Below, in pieces: positions 48,299 through 56,776 of a DNA stretch of 64,000 bases; the stretch's first letter is position 1; each line of letters opens with the position of its first letter. The notes beneath the pieces were generated by a model, which saw nothing but the letters and a program-made list of their open reading frames with translations, was not told the DNA's origin and did no database searches. The position numbers were made by a program, and so were the translations under genes. Source of the stretch: Catellatospora sp. TT07R-123 (GTDB taxonomy: Bacteria; Actinomycetota; Actinomycetes; Mycobacteriales; Micromonosporaceae); NCBI RefSeq assembly GCF_018327705.1, contig NZ_BNEM01000001.1, positions 4,030,001 to 4,094,000 on the forward strand, written 5' to 3'.

Positions 48299-49378
48299 GT
48301 GGAGACGGCTCACGAGGTACTCGTCGCGCTGGCCAGGCGATACGCCTTCGCAGAGGTCGCCGCACTGGTCTCGGCCGGTGCGGCGCTGACCGTCCACGAC
48401 GTGGCGAGCGTGCAGCAGCTCTGCGCGTTCGGCCAGCGGCTGCTGGACCTCGACGCGGAGGACTTCGGCGAGAGCAACGCGGCGGCCGACGCCAACACCG
48501 AGCACGCCGTCGCCGACACCGTCGACGGCGACCAGGTGCCCGAGCCGCTGCGCGAGCGCGCCCTGGCCTGCCGGATGCCCCAGGCGCCGCGCGAGCAGCA
48601 CCGCGGCGCCCTGGGCAGCATGCGCCCGGCGTACCGGCTGCTGCTGGAGGTCATCGGCGCCCGGTTCGACCGCGGCGAGACCAATGCGGTCGTCGCGGGC
48701 GTGCACATCGCCAGCGAGTACGCCGCGCTGCTGGCCTGGGAACGGGTCCTCAAGCACGCCGCCGACCCGGTGCGCATGCCCGCCTCGGTCGGCGGCGACG
48801 GCAGCGCCTGGGGCGACTTCGACGACCGCGAGTGCCCGCACACCAAGCCGGAGAAGTCCGCCGCGCGCCGCGCCCTGACCGTGGCGCACGAGAACACCGC
48901 CGGCTGGCGGGCGTACCTGGACCGCCAGCACTCCAACACCGCCCACGCGCTGTCGGTGTGCGCGGTCGGCTGCCACCGCCGCTGCACCGTGTACAGCCGC
49001 CTCGACGCACATCAGGCCGAGGTCGTCACGTACGGCTGCCGCCTGGCCGAAATGCTCAACGGGTCGGCGGTGGTGCGGCTGCGGCACAGCGCGCCGGTCG
49101 GGCACGGGTTCGGTGTGCCGTCGCGGCGCGAGCTGCTGGAGGCGTGGGGGCGTACCCGGGCGTCGCTCGCCAAGATCGCACCGGCGATCGGCGAGGAGGA
49201 CGGGTTCGCGCTGCCCGGCTTCGCGACGCTGGTCTCGGAGCTGGCCGGTGAGCGGATGCGGCCCGACACGCTGCTCGCGGACACCGCGACCGCCCTGGCC
49301 GCCGCCCTGTCCCCCCGGGCCACCGCCACGGTCCCGGCCCCGCAGACACCCGCGACGGCCCCCACCAGCCTGTCCTGA
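48299..49378 (+). CDS. Hypothetical protein with cysteine cluster
   Basis: An unrecognised 359-residue protein from GTG 48299. It is mostly helical, with a Cys/His-rich stretch in the middle (DDRECPHTKPEKSAARRAL) and CAVGCHRRCTVYS near residue 220. DUF4192-like or 13E12-type assignments do not fit well. It may bind a metal. It lies 54 nt after the heme oxygenase gene in the same direction and may belong with it, but its place may be coincidental. It is convergent with the methyltransferase gene. Confidence 0.6.
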   Translation: METAHEVLVALARRYAFAEVAALVSAGAALTVHDVASVQQLCAFGQRLLDLDAEDFGESNAAADANTEHAVADTVDGDQVPEPLRERALACRMPQAPREQHRGALGSMRPAYRLLLEVIGARFDRGETNAVVAGVHIASEYAALLAWERVLKHAADPVRMPASVGGDGSAWGDFDDRECPHTKPEKSAARRALTVAHENTAGWRAYLDRQHSNTAHALSVCAVGCHRRCTVYSRLDAHQAEVVTYGCRLAEMLNGSAVVRLRHSAPVGHGFGVPSRRELLEAWGRTRASLAKIAPAIGEEDGFALPGFATLVSELAGERMRPDTLLADTATALAAALSPRATATVPAPQTPATAPTSLS

Positions 49379-49404
49379 CCAGCCCTCCGGGCCGGTCGGC
49401 GCGG

Positions 49405-50556
49405 TCAGGACGGGTCGGTGAGCAGGGTGGCCAGGTGGGGGTGGATGTGCCACTGGTCGAGCAGGCTGTCCAGGTCCGGGTCGGCGGCAGGGGCCGCACC
49501 GGTACGGCGGGCACGGATCATCGCGTTGCGCGGGGTGTGCGCCGAGTCGATGAACTCCACCACCTCCACCGCGTACCCGTGCCGCCGCAGCAGCGCCGCG
49601 CGCACCGTGTCGGTCAGCACGTCGGCGAAGCGCTCCCGCAGGATGCCGTGCTCGGTCAGCATCGCGTACGCCCCCTGCGGCGGCCGCTTGCGCAGCTGCC
49701 GCGAGATGTCCTTGTGGCAGCACGGGGCGGCCAGGATCCACCGGGCGTCCCAGGTGATCGCCCGCGCCAGGGCGTCGTCGGTGGCGGTGTCGCAGGCGTG
49801 CAGCGCGAGCACCACGTCGGCGGTGTCGACCGGCGCGTCGGCGATGCTGCCCGCCACGAAGGTGACGTGCTCCTCCCAGCCGAGCCGGCGGGCCAGCGCG
49901 GTGTTGCGTTCGCGCTGGTCGGGCCGGATGTCCACGCCGGTCAGGCGCACGTCGACGCCCTGGCCGGACAGGTAGCGGTACGCCGCGAAGGTCAGGTACG
50001 CGTTGCCGCAGCCGAGGTCGACCACGTGCAGCGGCCGGGGCAGCTGCTCGGGATCGGGCAGGGTGGCGGCCAGCGCCCGCAGGAACGCGTCGACCTGGCG
50101 GCGCTTGGCGGCGTCGCCGCCGATCACGTCGTACAGCGGGTCGCCGGGGTCGATCAGGTGTTCCTTGGCCCGGTCGTGGCCGGTGCCGGCCGGTGGCGCG
50201 ACGGCGGCGCCCCGGTGCAGCACGGCGCCCTTCTTGGTGGCCTGTAGCCGCAGCGAGCCGTGGCCGGTCTCCACCACCCAGCTGGCGAACGGCTCGGCCA
50301 GCAGCTCGTCGACGCGGGCGGCGGCCTCGTCGCCGGGGGCGAGGTTGACCGTGGTGGGGCGCTGCCCGTCCTCGGTGACCAGTTGCAGGCGGTCGCCCGC
50401 TTTGAGGGTCACCGGCCGCAGCGTCGCCTTCAGCACCGCCGGGGCCTGCCCGCGGCGGGCGCCGCTGGCCGTGGCCCGGACCAGGTCGGGTCCGAGCAGC
50501 AGGTCGCGTACCTCGGCCAGGGCCTGTACGAGGGTTCCGGAGGGTGCAGTCGCCAT
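49405..50556 (-). CDS. SAM-dependent methyltransferase (Methyltransf_32 type)
   Basis: Protein of 383 residues. The N-terminal 140 are a separate domain without known match. The C-terminal part has the SAM motif VVDLGCGNAYLTFAAYRYL, a motif II ALHACDTATDDALA, and PCCHKDISRQL, which is typical of the Methyltransf_32 group (AdoMet-dependent, thought to act on RNA or DNA). The real target is unknown. It is convergent with the previous gene. Confidence 0.85.
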   Translation of the reverse strand: MATAPSGTLVQALAEVRDLLLGPDLVRATASGARRGQAPAVLKATLRPVTLKAGDRLQLVTEDGQRPTTVNLAPGDEAAARVDELLAEPFASWVVETGHGSLRLQATKKGAVLHRGAAVAPPAGTGHDRAKEHLIDPGDPLYDVIGGDAAKRRQVDAFLRALAATLPDPEQLPRPLHVVDLGCGNAYLTFAAYRYLSGQGVDVRLTGVDIRPDQRERNTALARRLGWEEHVTFVAGSIADAPVDTADVVLALHACDTATDDALARAITWDARWILAAPCCHKDISRQLRKRPPQGAYAMLTEHGILRERFADVLTDTVRAALLRRHGYAVEVVEFIDSAHTPRNAMIRARRTGAAPAADPDLDSLLDQWHIHPHLATLLTDPS

Positions 50557-50592
50557 GCCTCAAGCATGCGCGATGCGCCCCGGCGGTCGCGG

Positions 50593-50618
50593 GCGGGCGT
50601 GGCAGGCGCCACGCCCGC
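50593..50618 (-). terminator. Terminator after the DUF4190 gene
   Basis: A perfect 11-bp stem (GCGGGCGTGGC with GCCACGCCCGC) and an AGGC loop, 13 nt past the stop codon on the minus strand. Confidence 0.75.
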
Positions 50619-50630
50619 TTCGCACCGGCC

Positions 50631-51272
50631 TCAGAACGTCGAGGGGTCGGAGGTGTAGTCGGGCATCTGCGAGATGTAGTAGAAGAAGATCACGATGCCG
50701 ATCGTGGCGAGCAGGCCCAGGCCGGTCAGGATCCAGCCGACGATGATGCCCGCCAGCGCCATGCCGTCGCCGTCCTCGCCGTTGGCGCGCAGGCGCTTGC
50801 GGGCGACGTGGCCGAGGATCGCACCGATCGGGCCGATGATCACCCCGGGCGCCATGTAGACGAAGCACGAGACGAAGAAGCCCGCGATGGAGACCACCAG
50901 CGCCGCGATCGCCATGCCGTTGGTGCGCCGCTGCACGTACGCGTAGCCGTACGGGTAGGCCTGGTAGCCGGGCTGGGGATAACCCGGCTGGGCGTAGCCG
51001 GGCTGGGGATAACCGGGCTGGGCGTAGGTGGGCTGGCCGGGCGGGTACTGGCCCACGACCGTGGCCGGGCCGGACTGCGGGGCGCCCTCGGGCGCGGCCG
51101 GGAAGGCGCCTGCCCAGGTGCCGTACGGGTTGGCGGGCTGCGGGGCGGCCTCTGCCGCCGCGGGGGCGGGGGCACCGGCCGCATCGCCGAACGTCAGCGG
51201 CACAGGCTCGGGGAACACCGGCGAGGAGCCGGGCTCGGGGCTGGGCGGCGGGGACGCGGTGGGGTCGCTCAT
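50631..51272 (-). CDS. DUF4190 membrane protein with [11 protein letters not shown] repeats
   Basis: Protein of 213 residues. A disordered Pro/Ala/Gly/Tyr N-terminus of about 110 residues contains tandem [14 protein letters not shown] repeats (DNA repeats at about 50965-51030), followed by two membrane helices characteristic of DUF4190 ([19 protein letters not shown] and [17 protein letters not shown]). The role is unknown; such proteins are common in actinobacterial envelopes. Confidence 0.82.
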   Translation of the reverse strand: MSDPTASPPPSPEPGSSPVFPEPVPLTFGDAAGAPAPAAAEAAPQPANPYGTWAGAFPAAPEGAPQSGPATVVGQYPPGQPTYAQPGYPQPGYAQPGYPQPGYQAYPYGYAYVQRRTNGMAIAALVVSIAGFFVSCFVYMAPGVIIGPIGAILGHVARKRLRANGEDGDGMALAGIIVGWILTGLGLLATIGIVIFFYYISQMPDYTSDPSTF

Positions 51273-51360
51273 CGCGGGAACTCCAGGTAGAGAGAGGTCC
51301 CGTCAGAGTAAGGGGTGTTGCCTACTAGCGTCAGCTCGGACAAACCGGCAGGATCGAACC

Positions 51361-52128
51361 ATGAACGAGCGGATGGATCCCTTCCGGCTGGACGGCCGGA
51401 TCGCCCTGGTCACCGGCGCGGGCAGCCCGCACGGCATCGGCTTCGCCACCGCTCGCCAGCTCGCCGCGCTCGGTGCGAAGGTCGCCGTGGTCTCCACGAC
51501 CCGGCGCATCCACGAGCGCGCGGGAGAGCTGGGCGTGCTGGGCTTCGTGGCCGATCTCACCCTGGAGGAGGAGGTCGGCGCCCTCGCCGACGCCGTCACC
51601 GAGCAGCTCGGCGACGTGGACATCCTGGTCAACAACGCCGGCCTGACCAGCCGGGCCATGCCCGAGGTGATCCGGCCGGTGGCGCAGCTGTCCTTCGAGG
51701 AGTGGCGCGCCGAGATCGACCGCAACCTCACCACGGCCTTCCTGTGCAGCCGGGCGTTCCTGAGCAGCATGTCGGAGCGCGGCTGGGGCCGCATCGTGAA
51801 CCTGTCCGCGACCGCGGGCCCGGTCAACGCGCTGCCCGCCGAGGCGGGCTACGCCGCGGCCAAGGCCGGGGTGCTCGGCCTGACCCGGGCGCTGGCGATG
51901 GAGCTGGTCGCCGACGGCATCACCGTCAACGCGGTGGCGCCCGGCACCATCCACACCTCGGCGTCGACCCTGGTCGAGCTCAAGCAGGGATACGAGACCC
52001 CGATGGGCCGCCCCGGCACCCCGGACGAGGTCGCGGCGACGATCGCGTTCCTGTGCTCGCCCGCGGCGGGATACATCACGGGGCAGATGCTCGTGGTCGA
52101 CGGCGGTCAGAGCGTCCGCCAGGGCTGA
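51361..52128 (+). CDS. Short-chain dehydrogenase/reductase
   Basis: SDR of 255 residues from ATG 51361 ([19 protein letters not shown]). The nucleotide motif is [10 protein letters not shown], the NNAG motif is present, and the catalytic Ser, Tyr and Lys lie in NLSATAG and YAAAKAG. It is a classical NAD(P)-dependent oxidoreductase, closest in appearance to 3-oxoacyl-ACP reductase-type enzymes. The substrate is unknown. Upstream frames are rejected because they run through the divergent gene. Confidence 0.9.
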   Translation: MNERMDPFRLDGRIALVTGAGSPHGIGFATARQLAALGAKVAVVSTTRRIHERAGELGVLGFVADLTLEEEVGALADAVTEQLGDVDILVNNAGLTSRAMPEVIRPVAQLSFEEWRAEIDRNLTTAFLCSRAFLSSMSERGWGRIVNLSATAGPVNALPAEAGYAAAKAGVLGLTRALAMELVADGITVNAVAPGTIHTSASTLVELKQGYETPMGRPGTPDEVAATIAFLCSPAAGYITGQMLVVDGGQSVRQG

Positions 52129-52129
52129 G

Positions 52130-52263
52130 CTCTGCTGTCGGCGCCCGCCTCCGCGGGCGCGGCGATCGGCCTTTCAGCCGACCGCATCGGCGCGTCGCTG
52201 CATCGCCTTCGGCGATGTCACGCTCCTTCACCGATGCGGTCGGCGGCCGATCGCGGGTCGGTG
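52130..52263. repeat. Structured intergenic repeat, copy B
   Basis: A second copy of the element at 44216-44385, about 88% the same over 123 bp. The nested stems and the CATCGCC-TTC-GGCGATG hairpin are preserved. It lies between the SDR and the convergent EamA gene, and its right end supplies the last codons and the stop of the EamA gene (PRSAADRIGEGA). Confidence 0.88.
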
Positions 52264-53195
52264 TCTAGGTCGAGCGGGTCTGGCGTTGGGGGTACGGGGG
52301 TACGGCGGGCGCCCAGCACGACTAGGGCCACGCCGCTGACCAGCAGGATGATGCCGGGCCAGGCGGCGGGGCGAGGTGCCTGGCCGAGCCAGGCCCAGCC
52401 GAGCAGGGCGGCGCCGGGCACCTCCAGCAGCACCAGCACGCTGATCGTGGTCGCCGAGATCTTGTGCAGGGCGTAGTTGAGCAGCGAGTGGCCCAGCAGC
52501 TGGGCCCCGCCGGTGAGCGCCAGCAGCGCCAGCCAGGTCGAACCGGCGTACCCGGACAGCGGGACGCCGAAGATCAGGCAGACCGTGAGCAGCAGCAGCG
52601 CGCAGACCGAGTAACAGACGGTGGTGTAGGTCGTGGTGCTGGTCTGGGCGCGTGCCTTCTCGCCCAGCGAGGTGTAGACGGCCGCCATGAGCCCTCCGAC
52701 GACGGCCAGCACGTCGCCGAGCAGCGCGGTGTGGCCGCCGCTGGTGAAGTCGACGCCGGCGGTGAGCGCCGCCCCGGCCACGGCGGCGCCGATGCCGCAC
52801 CAGGTCCAGCGGCCCAGGCTGCGCCCCTGGCCGAGCGCGATGAGACCGGCCCACACCGGTTGGGTGGCGACCAGGGCGGTGGCGGTGGCGACGGTGGTGA
52901 GCTTGGGCGCGGGCACCCAGGTGGCGAAGTGGGCCGCGAGCGCCACCCCGGCCAGCAGGCACCAGCGCAGCGCGCCCTTGGCCCGCAGACCGCGCAGCTC
53001 GTCGCGGCGGCGTACGGCGGCGACGGGGGCGAGCGCGCCGACGGCCAGGGCGTTGCGCCAGAAGGCGATCGCCAGGGCGGGGGCCGCGGCGTACGCGATG
53101 AGCGCGCCCGACGAGGAGACGGCGATGATCGCGACCGTCACGGCGGCGATGGTGAGCGTGTCGAGCCTGGGGCGCACGTCGCCCGATCCTGCCAT
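52218..53195 (-). CDS. EamA/RhaT-type DMT transporter
   Basis: Membrane protein of 325 residues with ten predicted helices in two EamA domains (AIAFWRNALAVGALAPVAAVRRR, FATWVPAPKLTTVATATALVATQPVWAGLIAL, and a second domain with EVPGAALLGWAWLGQAP). It transports small metabolites or amino acids; the substrate is unknown. ATG 53195 (MAGSGDVRPRLDTLT) is the likely start; ATG 53234 is possible. The C-terminal 13 residues come from the intergenic repeat and may not matter. Confidence 0.85.
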   Translation of the reverse strand: MAGSGDVRPRLDTLTIAAVTVAIIAVSSSGALIAYAAAPALAIAFWRNALAVGALAPVAAVRRRDELRGLRAKGALRWCLLAGVALAAHFATWVPAPKLTTVATATALVATQPVWAGLIALGQGRSLGRWTWCGIGAAVAGAALTAGVDFTSGGHTALLGDVLAVVGGLMAAVYTSLGEKARAQTSTTTYTTVCYSVCALLLLTVCLIFGVPLSGYAGSTWLALLALTGGAQLLGHSLLNYALHKISATTISVLVLLEVPGAALLGWAWLGQAPRPAAWPGIILLVSGVALVVLGARRTPVPPTPDPLDLDTDPRSAADRIGEGA

Positions 53196-53256
53196 ACCAC
53201 TCTGTGCGATCTTGTGGACACTGTGAGCGATCATCCTATGTCATTCACGTGACCGT

Positions 53257-54003
53257 ATGATTACTCTCAACCGAATGGATCCATACCATTCGGTTTATCC
53301 CGGTTCCCCGCGCGCGCTGCTGCTCGACTTCTACGGCACGCTGACCAGCGCCTGCACCCGCGGCCCGGCACACGATCTGGTGCCCCGCCTGCTGGGCTGC
53401 GATCCGGCCGAGTACCGGGCGGTGCTCGACACGTCCTTCTACCCCCGCTGCCGCGCCGCCTACGGCGACGCGCTGGAGACCCTGCGCTGGATCGCCGACG
53501 AGCTCGGCGTCGCGCCCAGCGCCTCCCGGCTGCGGGCCGCGCAGGCCGCCCGGCTGATGGCGGTACGCGCCGACACCCGGCTGCGCCCCGAGGCCTTCCC
53601 CACCCTGTGGCAGCTGAGACGGCGCGGCGTCCGGCTCGCCGTCGTGAGCGACTGCGCCTGGGAGCTGCCCGAGATCATGCGCAGCCTGCCGATCACGCAC
53701 CTGATCGACGCGAAGGTCTTCTCCGTACACGTCGGACACTGCAAGCCGCGTCCGGAGATGTACCTGACCGCCTGCGAGCAGCTCGGCGTCCACCCGCGGG
53801 ACTGCGCGTTCGTCGGCGACGGCGGGTCGCGGGAGCTCAGCGGCGCGGAGGCGCTGGGCATCCGGGCGATCCGGCTGTCCGCCCCCGACCTGGTCGACCA
53901 CCTGGTATTCGCCACCGACGACGCCTTCACCGGCCCGGCCGCCCCCACCCTCCCCGCCGCCACCGCCCTCGCCCTCGCCCCCACCCCCGCCACCCTCCCC
54001 TGA
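53257..54003 (+). CDS. HAD-family hydrolase of the haloacid-dehalogenase type
   Basis: Protein of 248 residues. Motif I is DFYGT: Asp24 is the nucleophile but position +2 is Tyr26, as in L-2-haloacid dehalogenases (DxYGT), instead of the Asp of HAD phosphatases. The Ser of motif II lies in VVSDCAW, Lys of motif III in GHCKPRPEMY and motif IV in FVGDGGSRELSGAEALG. The biological substrate is unknown. A strong -10 (TATGAT, 53256-53261) overlaps the first ATG, so ATG 53275 is a likely start of a leaderless message. Confidence 0.82.
   Translation: MITLNRMDPYHSVYPGSPRALLLDFYGTLTSACTRGPAHDLVPRLLGCDPAEYRAVLDTSFYPRCRAAYGDALETLRWIADELGVAPSASRLRAAQAARLMAVRADTRLRPEAFPTLWQLRRRGVRLAVVSDCAWELPEIMRSLPITHLIDAKVFSVHVGHCKPRPEMYLTACEQLGVHPRDCAFVGDGGSRELSGAEALGIRAIRLSAPDLVDHLVFATDDAFTGPAAPTLPAATALALAPTPATLP
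53269..53295. promoter_or_regulatory. Inverted repeat at the HAD gene start
   Basis: AACCGAATGG-N7-CCATTCGGTT, perfect 10-bp arms. It begins 8 nt after the -10 element TATGAT and so covers the transcription start and first codons. This is where a repressor would act; the EamA gene starts on the other side, 74-100 nt away. Confidence 0.6.
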
Positions 54004-54109
54004 CCCACCCGCCCCCATAACCGCCCCCGCCCCTGCCCCACCAGGGCCAGCCGGGCCGGGTGGGCCAGGTGGGGCCGGGCCGCGTGGGCCGGGGCGGGGC
54101 GGGCCGGGG

Positions 54110-54170
54110 CAAGTTGCCGGGCAATCGGGCGTATCTTGCGCCCGCATACGCCCGATTGCCCGGCAACTTG
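54110..54170. repeat. Perfect 25-bp hairpin between the HAD gene and its neighbour
   Basis: Two 25-nt arms (54110-54134 and 54146-54170) are exact complements, beginning CAAGTTGCCGGGCAATCGGG, with an 11-nt loop CTTGCGCCCGC. It lies 106 nt after the HAD stop and about 90 nt before the next gene, both on the plus strand. There is no U-run. It may be a terminator, or a member of an intergenic palindrome family. Confidence 0.85.
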
Positions 54171-54257
54171 GGACCGGACCGGACCGGAACGGCGCGGGGG
54201 CGGGCGGGGTGGGCGGGGCTGGTGTCGGGTGGGGTGGGGCGGGTGAGAATGGTGGGC

Positions 54258-54737
54258 ATGACCGATCCGTTGGTGGAAGAGGCCGGGAAGAAGGCCGCGA
54301 TCGCGTGGGTGGCCGTGGCCGGCGGCCCCGCGTACGCGCTGTGGTGCCTGCCCCAGGACGGCCGACTGCACGTGGTCCTGGGGCCCGGCGAGCAGTCCGC
54401 GCCCGGACTCGCGGAGGCCGGGTCGGCCACCGTGACGCTGCGCGGTGACCACGGCGGCGCCGTGGCGACCTACCCGGCGGCGGTGGAGCGGATCGGGCCG
54501 CAGGACGAGCGCTGGGCGTCGGTCGCGGTGACCATGGCGGGAAAGCGCCTGAACGCGCCCGGCACGGCCGAGGCCCTGGCGGCGCGGTGGGCGGACGAGT
54601 GCGTGCTCCTGGCGCTCAGCCCGGCGGGCGAGCCGGTGCCCCGGGGTGACGCATCCGAGCGGGCCGAGGTCCGGCCCACCCCGGCGGCCAACGCGACGCG
54701 CAAGCCGTTCCGGCTGCACCGGGTACGCCGCCGCTGA
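54258..54737 (+). CDS. Hypothetical protein
   Basis: A 159-residue protein from ATG 54258 (MTDPLVEEAGKKAAIAWVAV). It is an alternation of strands and short helices (ALWCLPQDGRLHVVLGPGEQ; GSATVTLRGDHGGAVATY) and could adopt a split-barrel flavin/F420-binding-like fold, but no motif settles this. The C-terminus is basic. It precedes the MgtE-like gene on the same strand by 66 nt. Confidence 0.65.
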   Translation: MTDPLVEEAGKKAAIAWVAVAGGPAYALWCLPQDGRLHVVLGPGEQSAPGLAEAGSATVTLRGDHGGAVATYPAAVERIGPQDERWASVAVTMAGKRLNAPGTAEALAARWADECVLLALSPAGEPVPRGDASERAEVRPTPAANATRKPFRLHRVRRR

Positions 54738-54803
54738 GGCTGCCGCGCCACGGGGCTGGTGGAACGCCGCCAACCATGTGATAAATACGCATAACATGCC
54801 AAT

Positions 54804-56054
54804 ATGGCCACGGTGACCAGGGTCTTCGTCGCCCGGCTCGCCGGCCTCGCCGTCTTCGACCCGAACGGCGACCAGGTGGGCCGGGTCCGCGACGTGGTCG
54901 TCCGGGTACGCAGCACCCATCCCCCGCAGGTCGTCGGCATCGTCGCGGAGATGCCGCTGCGCCGCCAGATCTTCCTGCCCATCGGCCGGATCACCGGCAT
55001 CGACACCGAGAGCGTGGTGCTCAGCTCGGGGCAGATCAACCTGCGCCGGTTCGCCAAGAACGCGACCGAGCTGCTGGTCCTGGCCGACCTGCTGGACCGG
55101 CGCGTGACCACGCCCAACGGCAGCGTGGCGATGGTGGTCGACGTGGCGATGGAGTCCGACCGGGCCGGGGAGTGGCAGCTGGGCCGGGTCGCGGTGCGCG
55201 ACGTGACCAGCCGCCTGGGCCGGCGCGGGCAGCTGCACCAGTTCGAGTGGGAGGAGCTCACCGGCCTGATCGATCCGTCGGTGATCCAGGGCACGGCCTC
55301 GCTGCTGACCGTGCTGGAGAAGCTGCGCCCCGCCGACCTCGCCAGCGCCCTGCAGGACCTGCCCGACCAGCGCCGCCACGCGGTCGCCGCCGCCCTGGAC
55401 GACGAGCGCCTCGCCGACGTGCTGGAGGAGCTGCCCGAGCACGACCAGGTCGACATCCTGGCCCGGCTGGACCGCGAACGCGCGGCCGACGTGCTGGAGG
55501 AGATGGACGCCGACGACGCCGCCGACCTGCTCGCCGAGCTGCCCCCGGTCGAGCGCCAGCTGCTGCTGGACCTGATGGAGCCGGAGGAGTCCGCCCCGGT
55601 CCGGGCCCTGATGCACTACCGGCCCAACACCGCGGGCGCGCTGATGACCAGCGAGCCGGTGATCCTGACCCCGGACGCGACGGTCGCCGACGGGCTGGCC
55701 CGCATCCGGGAGAAGCACCTGTCCCCCGCGCTGGCGTCGCAGGTGTTCGTGTGCCGGGCGCCGATCGACACCCCGACCGGCCGCTACCTGGGCACGGTGC
55801 ACTTCCAGCGACTGCTGCGCGTGCCGCCCTCCGACCTGCTCGGCGGGGTGCTGGAGCGCGACATCGCGCCGCTGCCGCCGGACCTGCCGCTGGCGGAGAT
55901 CACCCGGCGGATGGCGACGTACAACCTGGTGGCGATCGCGGTGGTGGACTCGGCCGACCGGCTGGTGGGCGCGGTGACCGTCGACGACGTGCTCGACCAC
56001 CTGCTGCCGCGCGACTGGCGGGAACGGCACGAGACCCCGCGGAGCCCGTCGTGA
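54804..56054 (+). CDS. PRC-barrel/MgtE-N/CBS-domain protein without membrane part
   Basis: Protein of 416 residues. A PRC-barrel-like N-terminus (FVARLAGLAVFDPNGDQVGRVRDVVV), a MgtE N-terminal domain (LRPADLASALQDLPDQRR then AADVLEEMDADDAADLLAELP) and a pair of CBS domains from about residue 270 (ALMTSEPVILTPDATVADGLARI). The membrane domain of MgtE is missing, so it is a stand-alone sensor or partner. It is homologous to M. tuberculosis Rv1232c (from memory). A TAACAT -10 six nt before the ATG indicates a leaderless message. Confidence 0.88.
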   Translation: MATVTRVFVARLAGLAVFDPNGDQVGRVRDVVVRVRSTHPPQVVGIVAEMPLRRQIFLPIGRITGIDTESVVLSSGQINLRRFAKNATELLVLADLLDRRVTTPNGSVAMVVDVAMESDRAGEWQLGRVAVRDVTSRLGRRGQLHQFEWEELTGLIDPSVIQGTASLLTVLEKLRPADLASALQDLPDQRRHAVAAALDDERLADVLEELPEHDQVDILARLDRERAADVLEEMDADDAADLLAELPPVERQLLLDLMEPEESAPVRALMHYRPNTAGALMTSEPVILTPDATVADGLARIREKHLSPALASQVFVCRAPIDTPTGRYLGTVHFQRLLRVPPSDLLGGVLERDIAPLPPDLPLAEITRRMATYNLVAIAVVDSADRLVGAVTVDDVLDHLLPRDWRERHETPRSPS

Positions 56055-56064
56055 GCGGGGCGCG

Positions 56065-56577
56065 ATGAGCGAGCGCGGGCGGCTGGACCAGCCGCGCGAC
56101 GCCAGCGGGGTACGGCTGCCCCGGCTCGACCCGGAGGCGTTCGGCGACTTCGCCGAGAAGTTCGCCCGCTTCATGGGTACGGCCAAGTTCATCGTCTACA
56201 TGACGATCTTCGTGATCGTGTGGATCCTGCTGAACCTGATCGGCGTGTTCGGGATGCGCTGGGACCCGTACCCGTTCATCCTGCTCAACCTGTTCTTCAG
56301 CACGCAGGCGTCGTACGCGGCGCCGCTGATCCTGCTCGCGCAGAACCGGCAGGCCGACCGGGACCGGTTGACCCTGGACGAGGACCGCCGCCGCGCCACC
56401 GCGCAGAAAGCCGACACCGAGTTCCTCGCCCGCGAGATCGCCTCGCTGCGGATGGCGCTGAACGAGGTCGCCACCCGCGACTACATCCGCTCCGAGCTGG
56501 CCAAGCTGGCCGAGGAGCTCGACGACGCGGCGCAGCGCCGCCACCAGCTCGAACAGCGTGGCAACCGGACCGCGTGA
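56065..56577 (+). CDS. DUF1003 membrane protein
   Basis: Protein of 170 residues: an N-terminal segment, two membrane helices in a DUF1003 pattern (FIVYMTIFVIVWILLNLIG and FSTQASYAAPLILLAQNRQADRDR), and a helical C-terminus. Function unknown. It starts 10 nt after the MgtE-like stop and should be co-transcribed. The order matches the mycobacterial mrp neighbourhood. Confidence 0.92.
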   Translation: MSERGRLDQPRDASGVRLPRLDPEAFGDFAEKFARFMGTAKFIVYMTIFVIVWILLNLIGVFGMRWDPYPFILLNLFFSTQASYAAPLILLAQNRQADRDRLTLDEDRRRATAQKADTEFLAREIASLRMALNEVATRDYIRSELAKLAEELDDAAQRRHQLEQRGNRTA

Positions 56578-56603
56578 GGGGCCGCCGCTGCGGGCATGGA
56601 AGG

Positions 56604-56636
56604 GGCCGCGCGCCGCAAGGGGCATGGCGCGCGGCC
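56604..56636 (+). terminator. Terminator after the DUF1003 gene
   Basis: A perfect 11-bp stem (GGCCGCGCGCC and its complement) with an 11-nt loop, 26 nt after the stop codon. Its 3' side is ACCCC without a U-run. Confidence 0.75.
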
Positions 56637-56776
56637 GACCCCATCGATCCTGCCACGCCGCGCGGTTTAGCTCATCCGGTACGCGAGAATCACTCAGCCG
56701 TACGCGGGAATGTTGCGCATGCCACCGCGCCCACCGGATGGGCAGTGATGATCAATACCGCGGGTAGCATGGGCGC

